Shown here piece by piece: positions 1 through 7,596 of a stretch of DNA of 38,047 bases. The DNA comes from Acetatifactor sp. (GTDB lineage Bacteria > Bacillota > Clostridia > Lachnospirales > Lachnospiraceae), in assembly GCA_022511425.1 (NCBI GenBank), contig JAFLRO010000019.1:1-38047 (forward strand). The letters are read 5' to 3'. A program made the position numbers and the translations under genes. The notes under the pieces were generated by a model. It saw only the letters and a program-made list of their open reading frames with translations, did not search any database and was not told where the DNA came from. How positions within the stretch are numbered: position 1 is the stretch's first letter; every line of letters starts with the position of its first letter.

Positions 1-60
1 AGGCTCAACCGCTGAATATTAGCCTTATCACCGATAAATGGTATGATGATATCAATGATA

Positions 61-120
61 GAGCCGTTGCAAAGGTAGATGCGCACTTCATTCTACTGAT
101 GCAACGGCTCATTTTTATTT
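61..120 (+). terminator. Probable intrinsic terminator of an off-window gene
   Basis: A perfect 10-bp stem (GAGCCGTTGC at 61-70 with its complement at 101-110) encloses a loop that can fold further, and is followed by ATTTTTATTT. This is the usual form of a rho-independent terminator. An open frame runs from base 3 to the stop at 118-120, but it passes through the hairpin, so I do not call it a gene end with confidence. Confidence 0.6.
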
Positions 121-227
121 AGGTATATTTATTTGATTATAGCAGCCATGATATCCTTAAGATAGGTTGGTATCGGATACTTACCGCCACAGGACAGTAT
201 TAGTAAAAGAGCAAGGAGATGATCAGT

Positions 228-2445
228 ATGGCTGAGTTTGCTGAAAGAGAAAAGATTAATGAAAATCGTACCGGCATTCCCACGCAGCTCAAGGAGCGTA
301 TGGAGCAGCGGACAGGAGAGGTATCTTCCCCATGAACTTGGGCATGTGGTGCAGCAGAAGCTGGGACTTGTGCGGGCAAATGCAATGCATCCCCGCGGCG
401 TGGCGATGAACACGGATGAGGGTCTGGAACGGCAGGCGGATGAGATCGGTGCAGGAAAAAGGATTGAAATAGCTCCTACAGGCAATGCGGGTACCGGTAT
501 TGTACAGAGATACAGAATCATGGGAGACTACACGTTTGCCCAGGCACCGGGGAATGAGCAGTACAGCAAAGTGATGGTTAAGAACGGAGAACCGGCATCG
601 GTTTATTTCGAAAAGTCGGCAGTAGATGAGGTACAGCAAGAAGGAACCTTAAGTAAACTTGGCATCAAGGGAACCGGAGAGTCCTTAGCATTTGATGTAT
701 TCCATGAGGGTAAAAATCTTATCAGAAAATTTATCCGTTTTGGACAGGGAAGGATACCGCATGTCGGAAAGATGATAGTGGACGGTTATGGGGATATAAA
801 ACCGGGACAGGCCCAGCCTTTACGTCCGAAAAAAATGGAGAAATATGCATCTGATCTAATGCAAATACAAGATGGAATAACTGGCGATCTGTTGCGGTAT
901 GCAAAAGCGTTATGGAATGATATGATATATCACAAAGTAAAAAGAACAGCTAAACAGCTCGTAAAATATACTGATGAAAAAATTAATCTGTATACAGAGT
1001 ATAACAATAAAAATAATGAACTGGGGAAAGATAAAAAAATAAAAAAAGAATATATAGCAGTTGCTTCCTTGGGCTATGATATCATGCTTGACATGTTCAC
1101 GCTGCGTAATATAGCCTCTAATATAATGAGCAACTCATCGGTTGACATTTACAAAATAAATGATGCATACGAAATTTTCAATGCGGAAATTAATAATGTG
1201 ACCGGTGATGTTAAGGATAAATTTAATGAAATGCTTACAACAGATACAATAGATACTGCATACATATTACCTTTTGCCTCATTGACGGTAAAAGAGTTTT
1301 TGGATCAGGTAAATAATTTGCTAGAAAATGAAGGATTGCTAGCATTATGTGATAAAATTGATGATTATGCCAATATTTTTTCTGATAGGTATAAGCTGCT
1401 TTGCATTGAGAAAAGACACCCGAAAGCTCTAAAAGACATCTATAATTTAATCAGTAAATTCCGTATATTTGTTATAGGGCAACGAGATAACATACTTGCA
1501 CTGGAAATAGTGATTAAGGATCTCGAATATCGTCATAAGCAGGTAATTGAAGAAGAGAAATTATCAAAATATATGCCGGTATGGCCCACCGCGTGTGATA
1601 TGTCTAAGATTCGTCGAACAGAATTAAGCTCTTCAAAAGGTGGTACTGCAGCTTTTAAGATACAAAATTTTGAGGCCGTTAAATGGACAGGTCATCATGC
1701 TACTCCAATCCGCCTGCCTGATTCAGTCATAGGTTCTAACGACCGTCTTTTCATAGAGGATGCTGTTGGAAAGTCTTCCAATACAAATGAACTTGCGAAT
1801 GCGCACTGGGTAGCGCATATTTATGGCATTAGGGAAAATACGACTATGAACCAGCAAGAGAATGGACAACCAGGTGAATATATAGAGTTGGAGTGTAGGT
1901 TCAATAAGCTTTCGAAGGAGTTAAGAGCGCGATTCTTTGCGGAAAATAAAAAAAATAAAGACGGATATTATATTTCGAAGTATACGGATGCATATGATAA
2001 GCAGAGTGAAGTTCGGATAGATTTTGAAGGCGATGTGATACGATATAAGATTGAGCAGGAAAATGCGCCATATGCGACGCATTTTAATATGGATTTGGTA
2101 AAAACAATTGCCGATGATTTTGTTCTTCGAGCCATTAATATAGAGCATAAAGTAGAGTTAGATTGGATCAAATATAGTTTTTTTGCATTTAATTTAGCAG
2201 CTGATAAAAAAGAGTATACAATAGAAAACATAAATCTTAAGGTGCTGCCTGAACATATGGAAACAGTAAAGAATCTTTGGCAGAAACAAACAGATATGGA
2301 AAAAAGTTCGGAAAAATTGAAAAAATTGGAAATAACGGATAATCCAGAAAAGCTAGAAAATCTCAAAAAGCCGGAAGAACTGGGGAAATCCCCAAAGCAG
2401 GAAAAGCCGGAAGAACTGGAAAAACCTAAAAAAGAGAAAAAATAG
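228..2445 (+). pseudogene. DUF4157 (eCIS core, HELGH) protein with frameshifted, internally deleted N-terminus
   Basis: A good ribosome site (AAGGAG) precedes ATG 228. That frame reads MAEFAEREKINENRTGIPTQ and onward, a typical DUF4157 start, but stops after about 35 codons at 333-335. A second frame, open from 238 to 2445, continues the domain with QERYLPHELGHVVQQKLGLV and then RANAMHP. In family members about 35 residues lie between the RTG and the GQERYLPHE segments. Here they are missing and the two parts meet at GGACAGGA (310-317), so the gene seems to have lost an internal piece that also shifted the frame. HELGH is a zinc-peptidase-like motif. DUF4157 proteins are often polymorphic toxins or cargo of contractile injection systems. 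The remaining ~650 residues are not recognised. The last ~50 residues are a K/E/P-rich tail (repeated KPEEL). The long downstream frame is intact, so the break may be recent, or TTG 238 may be used. Confidence 0.7.
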
Positions 2446-2511
2446 TGAAGCAATTTACATTAGCATGAGGGCTGAGAGTTGTTCTCAAGGCAGGAGTACC
2501 AGAAGCTCAAG

Positions 2512-2549
2512 CTATGTATTCCTGTCAGTGTGCTGACAGGAATACATAG
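2512..2549 (+). repeat. Perfect 17-bp inverted repeat with 4-nt loop
   Basis: CTATGTATTCCTGTCAG at 2512-2528 is matched perfectly by its complement at 2533-2549 around TGTG. It is followed directly by GAGG and an ATG at 2560. No T-run follows, so it is not a standard terminator. Its 3' arm runs into the ribosome site of the following tiny ORF, which could make it a translational control element or a small mobile-element end. Confidence 0.7.
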
Positions 2550-2559
2550 GAGGACTATC

Positions 2560-2667
2560 ATGAGCGGAACAGGGGGAAGGACGGGCAAGGGCAATTATAG
2601 TATTAACTATGGATTTCTGGTATTTATTTTTCAGGGTGTGTCGCGAGAGATCATATTCAGTTCATAG
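2560..2667 (+). CDS. Possible 35-residue small protein
   Basis: ATG 2560 has AGGAGG at 2547-2552, seven bases upstream. It reads MSGTGGRTGKGNYSINYGFL and then VFIFQGV, with a Gly-rich start and a short hydrophobic patch. The stop at 2665-2667 lies three bases before the end of the convergent xylosidase gene. Only the start signal supports it. There is no recognisable domain, and it could be chance. Confidence 0.3.
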   Translation: MSGTGGRTGKGNYSINYGFLVFIFQGVSREIIFSS

Positions 2668-2670
2668 ATG

Positions 2671-4674
2671 TTACCAGATCTGCTTTTTTGCAGCTTCTCC
2701 AGAAGCAAAAGGCCCCGGTACGACAGCGATGCCACGATGCTCGCCGAGATAATCACTGTCGAAAACGATTGTGGAGCCATCCGGATTTTCAAATCTCTCC
2801 TCCGGCTCAAAGGCATATCCCAGAATGTCGCTGTTGATGACACCGGCTTTAAACTCACCCAGATATTTATATACATTCGTATCCAGAGTAAATTTCCCAT
2901 CTGTTTCTACAAGTTTTACATAAACATTAGTCGAATTGTCCACAAGATTTGTTTTTTCTTTGTTGCATGCCTTCGCTCCGTTAAAGTATGCATTGCCATC
3001 CGCCCACACGGGAAGATGACCAAAATGGAATTCTTCAAGTTTCCTCATATTGGCAGGTTTATCCAACTCAAAGTTGGCGATCCACTCATCGTAAGTGGGA
3101 TACCCATCAAACACCGCCGTTCCAACCTCCTGATTGTCCGCCATCTTAAAGCCCATATCTTCTTTGACTTCCGCCTTGTTTACGGGCCAGTTTTGGATGA
3201 AGATATTGTTGTAGAAGCGGTTATCACCGTGAAGGATGGTCATGAAACCAGCCACTTCCGTGCGATGCGGGATATGATATGGCGTGTAACGGGGCTGGTT
3301 GATACCGTTTACCGTGTTGTCCGTGCCGCCGCCCACGGCAGTAAATGCTCCGGCAATCAGATTATGCACACAGGCAATTCCCTGTGTTGCGATGCGTACA
3401 GAGGCCTTGGAAAGCAGGATGTTGTTGTCTATGAGGGTGGGGCCGTGTCCGACCTCCACGAAAATGTCCTGACTCATCATGGCACCAGGAGCCATGGGCG
3501 TATTATCCGGCGCGTAGTTGTCGTGTAGGAGATTCTGAGTGATACGAGTTCCCTGTGCCTGCCAGTCACACCAGATTCCCATGGTGGAATGGTGGATGTG
3601 GTTGCGGCGGAAAATTACATCGATTGCAGCGTGGAATTTGATGCCTGCAATCTCAGCGCCGCCGAGCTGCTGCATATTGTTGATATTGTGAATGTGGTTG
3701 TCCTCGATGATACTGAATACACACCCCATGCGCCCTACAATGCCGGTCTGTTCGCAGTGATGGATATGGCAGCGGCGAACGATGTGGCTTCCTACATTTT
3801 CCTTCAGCCATCCGTGATACTGGCCGCGGCATACTGCGTCACGCTCCATCTGTGTGGGGCTTTTTACATGCTTTAGGGTAAAATAATGATCGTTCTCCGG
3901 ATCGTAATATTTTCCGAGAGAAATGCCACAGCATTTGCTATTGCTGATGTCACAGTCTTCAATGATCCAGCCTTTTGACCAGTGGGGGCCGATCATTCCG
4001 TCCTGGTATGCAGCGGGCGGTGCCCAGGTGGTTGCCGCTTTATTGACATTAAAACCGGAAAGAGTGATATAGCTCACGCCGGTCTTGGAAGGCATAAAGC
4101 AGTTGCGGCGCACATTGATCTCCACATTTTCTTCGTTGGGATTGTAGCCCTGAAAGTTGGCATAAATGACAGTTGTGTCACCGTTCTGCTCGGTGTACCA
4201 TTTATATACGGAGTATTCCGGCTCCCAGGAGGGGGGATAGATTTCACCCTTGATGCACTCCTCCAGTGTCTCCGCCTCATATAACTGGCGGTCATTTAGG
4301 TAAACCGCTCCGGTATGTCTTACGGTCGGTGCAAAATACCAGTCGCCGCCTACCAGTGTGGTGTATGGGTTGTAGGTGCCGAATACGCCATTGTTGATAC
4401 GGCAGACCCACACATTCCCCTCGTACTTTTCCCAAGACTTGACTTCTTCCGCACCGGTGATGACAGCGCCAAGCGGTACCTCACTCCGATAGACAATGCG
4501 TGCATCCCCCGTTCCGCCATTCTTTGGGTCTACATATTCCCGGTAGGTGCCCGGAGCCACAACCACTTCATCTCCGGCCTTCGCAATCTGGGCGGCTGTA
4601 TTGATGTGTTTGAAGGGCATTTCTTTGCTGCCGTTCCCATCTCTCTGAGCTGCAGCGTTTACATATATTACCAT
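2671..4674 (-). CDS. GH120 beta-xylosidase, right-handed parallel beta-helix
   Basis: This 667-residue protein has no signal peptide, so it should act in the cytosol, releasing xylose from imported xylo-oligosaccharides. It resembles XylC of Thermoanaerobacterium saccharolyticum, the GH120 prototype, along its length. The N-terminal beta-helix start (residues 1-45, with AGDEVVVAPGTYREYV), the segment WAPPAAYQDGMIGPHWSKGW (217-236), GSHIVRRCHIHHC (295-307) and HAAIDVIFRRNHIHH (348-362) all match what I recall of XylC. By that comparison the nucleophile is D370 in WCDWQAQGTR and the acid/base is E407 in IFVEVGHGP. Length is normal. ATG 4674 is preceded by AGGAGGAGG. The gene stands alone with its own strong promoter and tandem repeats upstream, which points to control by a sugar-responsive activator not in this window. 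Confidence 0.9.
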   Translation of the reverse strand: MVIYVNAAAQRDGNGSKEMPFKHINTAAQIAKAGDEVVVAPGTYREYVDPKNGGTGDARIVYRSEVPLGAVITGAEEVKSWEKYEGNVWVCRINNGVFGTYNPYTTLVGGDWYFAPTVRHTGAVYLNDRQLYEAETLEECIKGEIYPPSWEPEYSVYKWYTEQNGDTTVIYANFQGYNPNEENVEINVRRNCFMPSKTGVSYITLSGFNVNKAATTWAPPAAYQDGMIGPHWSKGWIIEDCDISNSKCCGISLGKYYDPENDHYFTLKHVKSPTQMERDAVCRGQYHGWLKENVGSHIVRRCHIHHCEQTGIVGRMGCVFSIIEDNHIHNINNMQQLGGAEIAGIKFHAAIDVIFRRNHIHHSTMGIWCDWQAQGTRITQNLLHDNYAPDNTPMAPGAMMSQDIFVEVGHGPTLIDNNILLSKASVRIATQGIACVHNLIAGAFTAVGGGTDNTVNGINQPRYTPYHIPHRTEVAGFMTILHGDNRFYNNIFIQNWPVNKAEVKEDMGFKMADNQEVGTAVFDGYPTYDEWIANFELDKPANMRKLEEFHFGHLPVWADGNAYFNGAKACNKEKTNLVDNSTNVYVKLVETDGKFTLDTNVYKYLGEFKAGVINSDILGYAFEPEERFENPDGSTIVFDSDYLGEHRGIAVVPGPFASGEAAKKQIW

Positions 4675-4707
4675 GAACGAACCTCCTCCTCTTTAATGAT
4701 GATGTAT

Positions 4708-4735
4708 ATTATATCATTTTTAATATTGATGTCAA
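4708..4735 (-). promoter_or_regulatory. Sigma-A promoter of the beta-xylosidase gene
   Basis: Read on the minus strand, TTGACA (4735-4730) and TATAAT (4713-4708) are both perfect and separated by 16 bp. They lie 34 bp upstream of the start codon. Confidence 0.85.
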
Positions 4736-4738
4736 TTT

Positions 4739-4782
4739 TGAAACTTTTTAAATACGGAGTTGAAACTTCTTAAATGCAGAGC
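4739..4782 (-). repeat. Two tandem 22-bp direct repeats abutting the xylosidase -35
   Basis: Units at 4739-4760 and 4761-4782 agree at 18 of 22 positions (TGAAACTT-N-TTAAAT-N-C-N-GAG-N on the plus strand), and TGAAAG starts a weak third copy at 4783. The spacing of two helical turns, on one face directly upstream of a promoter, is the arrangement of AraC-family activator sites. The regulator is not identified. Confidence 0.6.
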
Positions 4783-4797
4783 TGAAAGCGCAGTTAC

Positions 4798-4840
4798 AAA
4801 GCCGATGAACCTGTGAAATAGCTCACAGTGCATCGGCTTT
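4798..4840 (-). terminator. Hairpin behind the split SpoIID-like gene
   Basis: AAAGCCGATG at 4798-4807 pairs with CATCGGCTTT at 4831-4840, and CTGTGA pairs with TCACAG inside, giving a long stem. It lies just past the 3' end of the minus-strand gene at 4877. The following T-run is poor in both directions, so efficiency is uncertain. Confidence 0.55.
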
Positions 4841-4876
4841 GTTCTTGCATCTATGCCCTTATAATTCCCTTATATC

Positions 4877-5461
4877 TTATGACCCGGGCTCAGCAATCCG
4901 TGACACACCCACATAAACCTCCGAAATCTCATACCAGGTAGCATAATCCGTCACGCCAGTCTGGGGCAGGTTGAAAACTCCCTGGAAGACCCGGACTGCC
5001 TCAGCTGTTCCGGGACCATAGATGCCGTCGGCGGTGACGGTGGGAATGGCTGGGAAATTTCGGGCTATACGGTTTATCTGCGTCTGGAGCTGACGCACTT
5101 TCTCGCCGGATGCACCGATATTCAGTGCATAGCCAGGATAGGAGGAGGGTACGCCGGAGATGGTGGTGGCAGTGTTGATATACATATCATTGCCATAGTA
5201 GTACCGGATGATCTCGATGGGCGAATACCCCTGATCACCCAGATACTTCGAGCCCCACTGACTTAAACCCGCGCAGGTTACTCTCTGACCGTCGCAGTAG
5301 GAAGTCAAGATGGGCTGCAATACTCCGGGTCTGGATAGGTAGTTGGCAAAGATGGTGTCCACCAGGTAATCAATGTTCTCAAAAATGTTTCTCCCATAGA
5401 TCCATTTCTGGTCGTAGGCGGTGCTGGAGGTTATAGTGAAGTCATATCCCTGGTTCCTGTA
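4877..5461 (-). pseudogene. 3' half of a SpoIID-like / peptidoglycan-binding protein, cut off by an integrated element
   Basis: From the junction codon (TAC at 5461-5459) this frame reads YRNQGYDFTITSSTAYDQKW and continues to the stop at 4877, 194 codons. It holds the end of a SpoIID-like region (AGLSQWGSKYLGDQGYSPIE) and a C-terminal peptidoglycan-binding type 1 domain (IGASGEKVRQLQTQINRI, then DGIYGPGTAEAVRVFQ). There is no start codon or ribosome site at its true beginning. The N-terminal half lies at 17301-17990 on the same strand. Joined at GGTA the two give one frame of about 423 residues. The intact protein would act at the cell or spore wall. While the element is in place this half is probably silent, although an internal start cannot be excluded. 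Confidence 0.85.
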
Positions 5462-7133
5462 CCCCGTGATGAACTTTCATTCGGGGTTGTGGTAAAAAAT
5501 CATTGAGGTTGATTTTAAAGCGTATCACAACCTTATCTTCCTTAATGTCTATTCGCTCTATCAGTCTGTTAACCAGTACTCGCTTTGTTGCCACATCTGC
5601 GTTTAAAAATACATCTTGCCATGATGGAATTTTCTGCCTGATGTCCTCCCAATCATTTATGGTTACAGATACATTGTTTAGCTCGCCTTCCTTTTGTTGA
5701 ATAACCTTTAATTGCCTTTCAGCCTGTTCTTTCTGTTTGTTTATAAGAGAAATCAAATACTCCTCTGACATCAGATAATTGCCTGTCATAGCATCTGGAA
5801 TATGGTCCTCCAAAACATCAATCTTTTTTTGTATATCATCAAGGACTTTTTTCTCTTTTTTCAGTTCGTTTTCCCTTTGCCTGCGCGTTGCGTTTTGGTT
5901 TTTGGTTATTTCCTCAAAAACATTTTCATTTTCCTGCAATATTTCAACATAAGTTGCAAGCGCCTTGAAAATAATAGTCTCTATTTTGTCGGCTCTAAAC
6001 TGCTTTGTCTTCGCATGAGGAATGCCCTGCCATGCATCTTGGCATTTGTAAATGGGAGTTTTACTGGCCCGCTTTTCGCCTGTACCTTTAATTGTCCAGT
6101 AATTATATTTACTGCCATTCACCAGTTTACAACCACAATATCCACAATGGATAACATCTACCAGAGGCAGCATGCCATCATTTCTCTTAATAACATTCAC
6201 ATCTTTATGCTCCAATTTCTTAATATATTTATCTCCTCGCATTTTTCGTCTCTCCTGTGTTCTATCCCATGTTGCACCGTCAATAATCATAATGTTTTCG
6301 TTGGGTTCAAAGGACCTAATCCAGTCTTCACTGTCCAGTCTGTGATATTGGCCGTTGATACGCTCCCTGCGTTTATAAGCCGTATGACCTGCATAAATGG
6401 GATTGGTCAATATGCTTGTTATGGTTCCGCTTTTCCATGCATCGTTGGGAGCTAGGTTTTTGTATCTATCATCCTCATTTAACAGCTTTGCAATTTTAGC
6501 AGAGCCATATTCTTTGTTTAAAGAAAGCTGATAGATATACTTCACAACTTCGGCTTTTTCGGGAATGACTACTAAATTATGTAATGCTCGTCCATGCTTA
6601 CTGAGTTCTCCCGAAAGCACTAACTCATAGCCATAAGGTGCCTTCCCTCCCATAAATTTCCCCTGCTGTACCAGCTTTTGGGCTGTGTCTTTTACCCTCA
6701 TTCCGGTGTCGGAACTGCTTTTTTGTGCATTCCCATATCGGAGAGCTAATATCATTTGCCCCATAATATCATCATTTTCTGGAGAAATACAGCCGTCTTT
6801 AACGGTGTATATGTCAACTCCATAACTTTTTAGCGACATTACATAAGCGCCTATTTCCCACATCAGACGCCCAACTCTATCATCTTTATAAGTAACTAAA
6901 ATGTCGTATTCCTTGTTCCTTGCGTCCTGTAGAGCCTCTTGCAATATATCCCTGTTAGCTACAGAGTTTTTATATCCGCTATTGCTTCCCTCAAAATATT
7001 CTTTTTCGTCTAGTTTCCAATCAACCTGTCTTTCAACGTATTCCTTTACTATTTGTCGCTGTACGGATAAATCTCCATCAGCCTCAAGCTGTTGATTGGA
7101 ACTCACTCTTAATAACATTCGTACTCTTTTCAT
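5442..7133 (-). CDS. Large serine recombinase (integrase/excisionase of the element)
   Basis: This 563-residue protein should integrate and excise the element through a covalent phosphoserine intermediate. The N-terminal resolvase domain has MLLRVSSNQQ (R9, S11 as nucleophile) and the arginine motif TYKDDRVGRL. The recombinase domain follows (GKAPYGYEL near residue 162, ILTNPIYAGH near 239), then a zinc ribbon starting HCGYCGC near 330, a coiled coil of roughly 410-480, and a C-terminal strand region (LVNRLIERIDI). All parts are present, so it looks active. ATG 7133 is preceded by AAAGGAGGCGG. The last residues GVQEPGI and the stop at 5442-5444 are read from host DNA beyond the att core. In a circular form the tail would differ. 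It follows the 77-residue gene at 7184 and shares its regulated promoter. Confidence 0.93.
   Translation of the reverse strand: MKRVRMLLRVSSNQQLEADGDLSVQRQIVKEYVERQVDWKLDEKEYFEGSNSGYKNSVANRDILQEALQDARNKEYDILVTYKDDRVGRLMWEIGAYVMSLKSYGVDIYTVKDGCISPENDDIMGQMILALRYGNAQKSSSDTGMRVKDTAQKLVQQGKFMGGKAPYGYELVLSGELSKHGRALHNLVVIPEKAEVVKYIYQLSLNKEYGSAKIAKLLNEDDRYKNLAPNDAWKSGTITSILTNPIYAGHTAYKRRERINGQYHRLDSEDWIRSFEPNENIMIIDGATWDRTQERRKMRGDKYIKKLEHKDVNVIKRNDGMLPLVDVIHCGYCGCKLVNGSKYNYWTIKGTGEKRASKTPIYKCQDAWQGIPHAKTKQFRADKIETIIFKALATYVEILQENENVFEEITKNQNATRRQRENELKKEKKVLDDIQKKIDVLEDHIPDAMTGNYLMSEEYLISLINKQKEQAERQLKVIQQKEGELNNVSVTINDWEDIRQKIPSWQDVFLNADVATKRVLVNRLIERIDIKEDKVVIRFKINLNDFLPQPRMKVHHGVQEPGI
5460..5463. 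other. Left attachment junction core (TACC / GGTA)
   Basis: These four bases are common to both element ends. To the left the sequence continues the host reading frame. To the right it is the 3' end of the recombinase gene. The true exchanged dinucleotide within it cannot be fixed from one strain. Confidence 0.75.
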
Positions 7134-7183
7134 ATCTGTCCGCCTCCTTTCAATGGCAGCAGGGGAAATAACCCCTGCTTGTG

Positions 7184-7417
7184 CTATGAGATTTTATGTA
7201 CGCGTTCCTGTAAGGCGTTGACGAGTATAGACTTAACTTCCTGTTTAATCAATTCCTCATCATCTGCTTTTTCAGGAAACTCGAAAATAACTCTCATTTC
7301 CTTTTGTTTCATCTCAAACTGTTTGTAGGTTGTATCTGTCAAGGTTTGCTCCTTAGCAACATCATTTAATAAAATGTTATTAGGAGAAAGCCTGTCATAT
7401 TCGATAATACTACCCAT
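7184..7417 (-). CDS. Small protein co-transcribed with the serine recombinase, function unknown
   Basis: This protein of 77 residues starts MGSIIEYDRLSPNNILLNDV. The ribosome site GAAAGGAG (7433-7426) is best placed for ATG 7417. ATG 7423 and TTG 7426 in the same frame are too close to it. The middle (MKQKEMRVIFEFPEKADDEE) suggests a strand followed by a charged helix. I do not recognise a family. It is the first gene of the recombinase transcript, 50 bp upstream of it, so an accessory role such as a directionality factor is possible but unproven. Confidence 0.7.
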   Translation of the reverse strand: MGSIIEYDRLSPNNILLNDVAKEQTLTDTTYKQFEMKQKEMRVIFEFPEKADDEELIKQEVKSILVNALQERVHKIS

Positions 7418-7469
7418 GGACATCAACTCCTTTCTTTGATTTTCTCTACCTCCTTACAAATAAGTTTCA

Positions 7470-7484
7470 ACCACTTTTTGTGGT
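7470..7484. promoter_or_regulatory. Operator copy 1 (ACCAC-T5-GTGGT palindrome)
   Basis: A perfect 5-5-5 palindrome lies between the minus-strand -10 box and the small gene at 7417. The same motif recurs at 7521 and 8652, each time touching a -35 box, so it is probably the site of one element-encoded regulator. Confidence 0.6.
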
Positions 7485-7492
7485 ATGTTTAT

Positions 7493-7521
7493 ATGCTAAC
7501 ATATAAAAATGGATATGTCAA
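7493..7521 (-). promoter_or_regulatory. Promoter of the small gene and serine recombinase
   Basis: On the minus strand TTGACA (7521-7516) and TAGCAT (7498-7493) are 17 bp apart. The -35 touches operator copy 2, and operator copy 1 lies downstream of the -10. Confidence 0.6.
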
Positions 7522-7535
7522 CCACTTTTTGTGAG
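7521..7535. promoter_or_regulatory. Operator copy 2 between divergent -35 boxes
   Basis: ACCACTTTTTGTGAG is the palindrome of copy 1 with a degenerate right arm. It sits exactly between the minus-strand TTGACA and the plus-strand TTGACT, so one bound protein could block both promoters. Confidence 0.6.
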
Positions 7536-7564
7536 TTGACTTGAGAGGGTTAGTGTTGTACAAT
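7536..7564 (+). promoter_or_regulatory. Promoter of the degenerate serine-recombinase homologue
   Basis: TTGACT (7536-7541), a 17-bp spacer and TACAAT (7559-7564) form a good sigma-A promoter. It is divergent from the recombinase promoter and shares operator copy 2. Confidence 0.7.
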
Positions 7565-7596
7565 ATAGGTAGATTATGAAGGAAAGGAGCCTCAAT

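Noticed and set aside
3-120. Open frame of 38 codons at the left edge
   Set aside because: It runs through the terminator hairpin at 61-110 and resembles no family; it may be the end of an off-window gene, but this cannot be supported.
2668-3528. 286-codon open frame on the plus strand
   Set aside because: It is antisense to the GH120 gene, whose active-site motifs fix the real strand.
5802-6455. 217-codon open frame on the plus strand
   Set aside because: It is antisense to the recombinase domain of the serine integrase, with no ribosome site.
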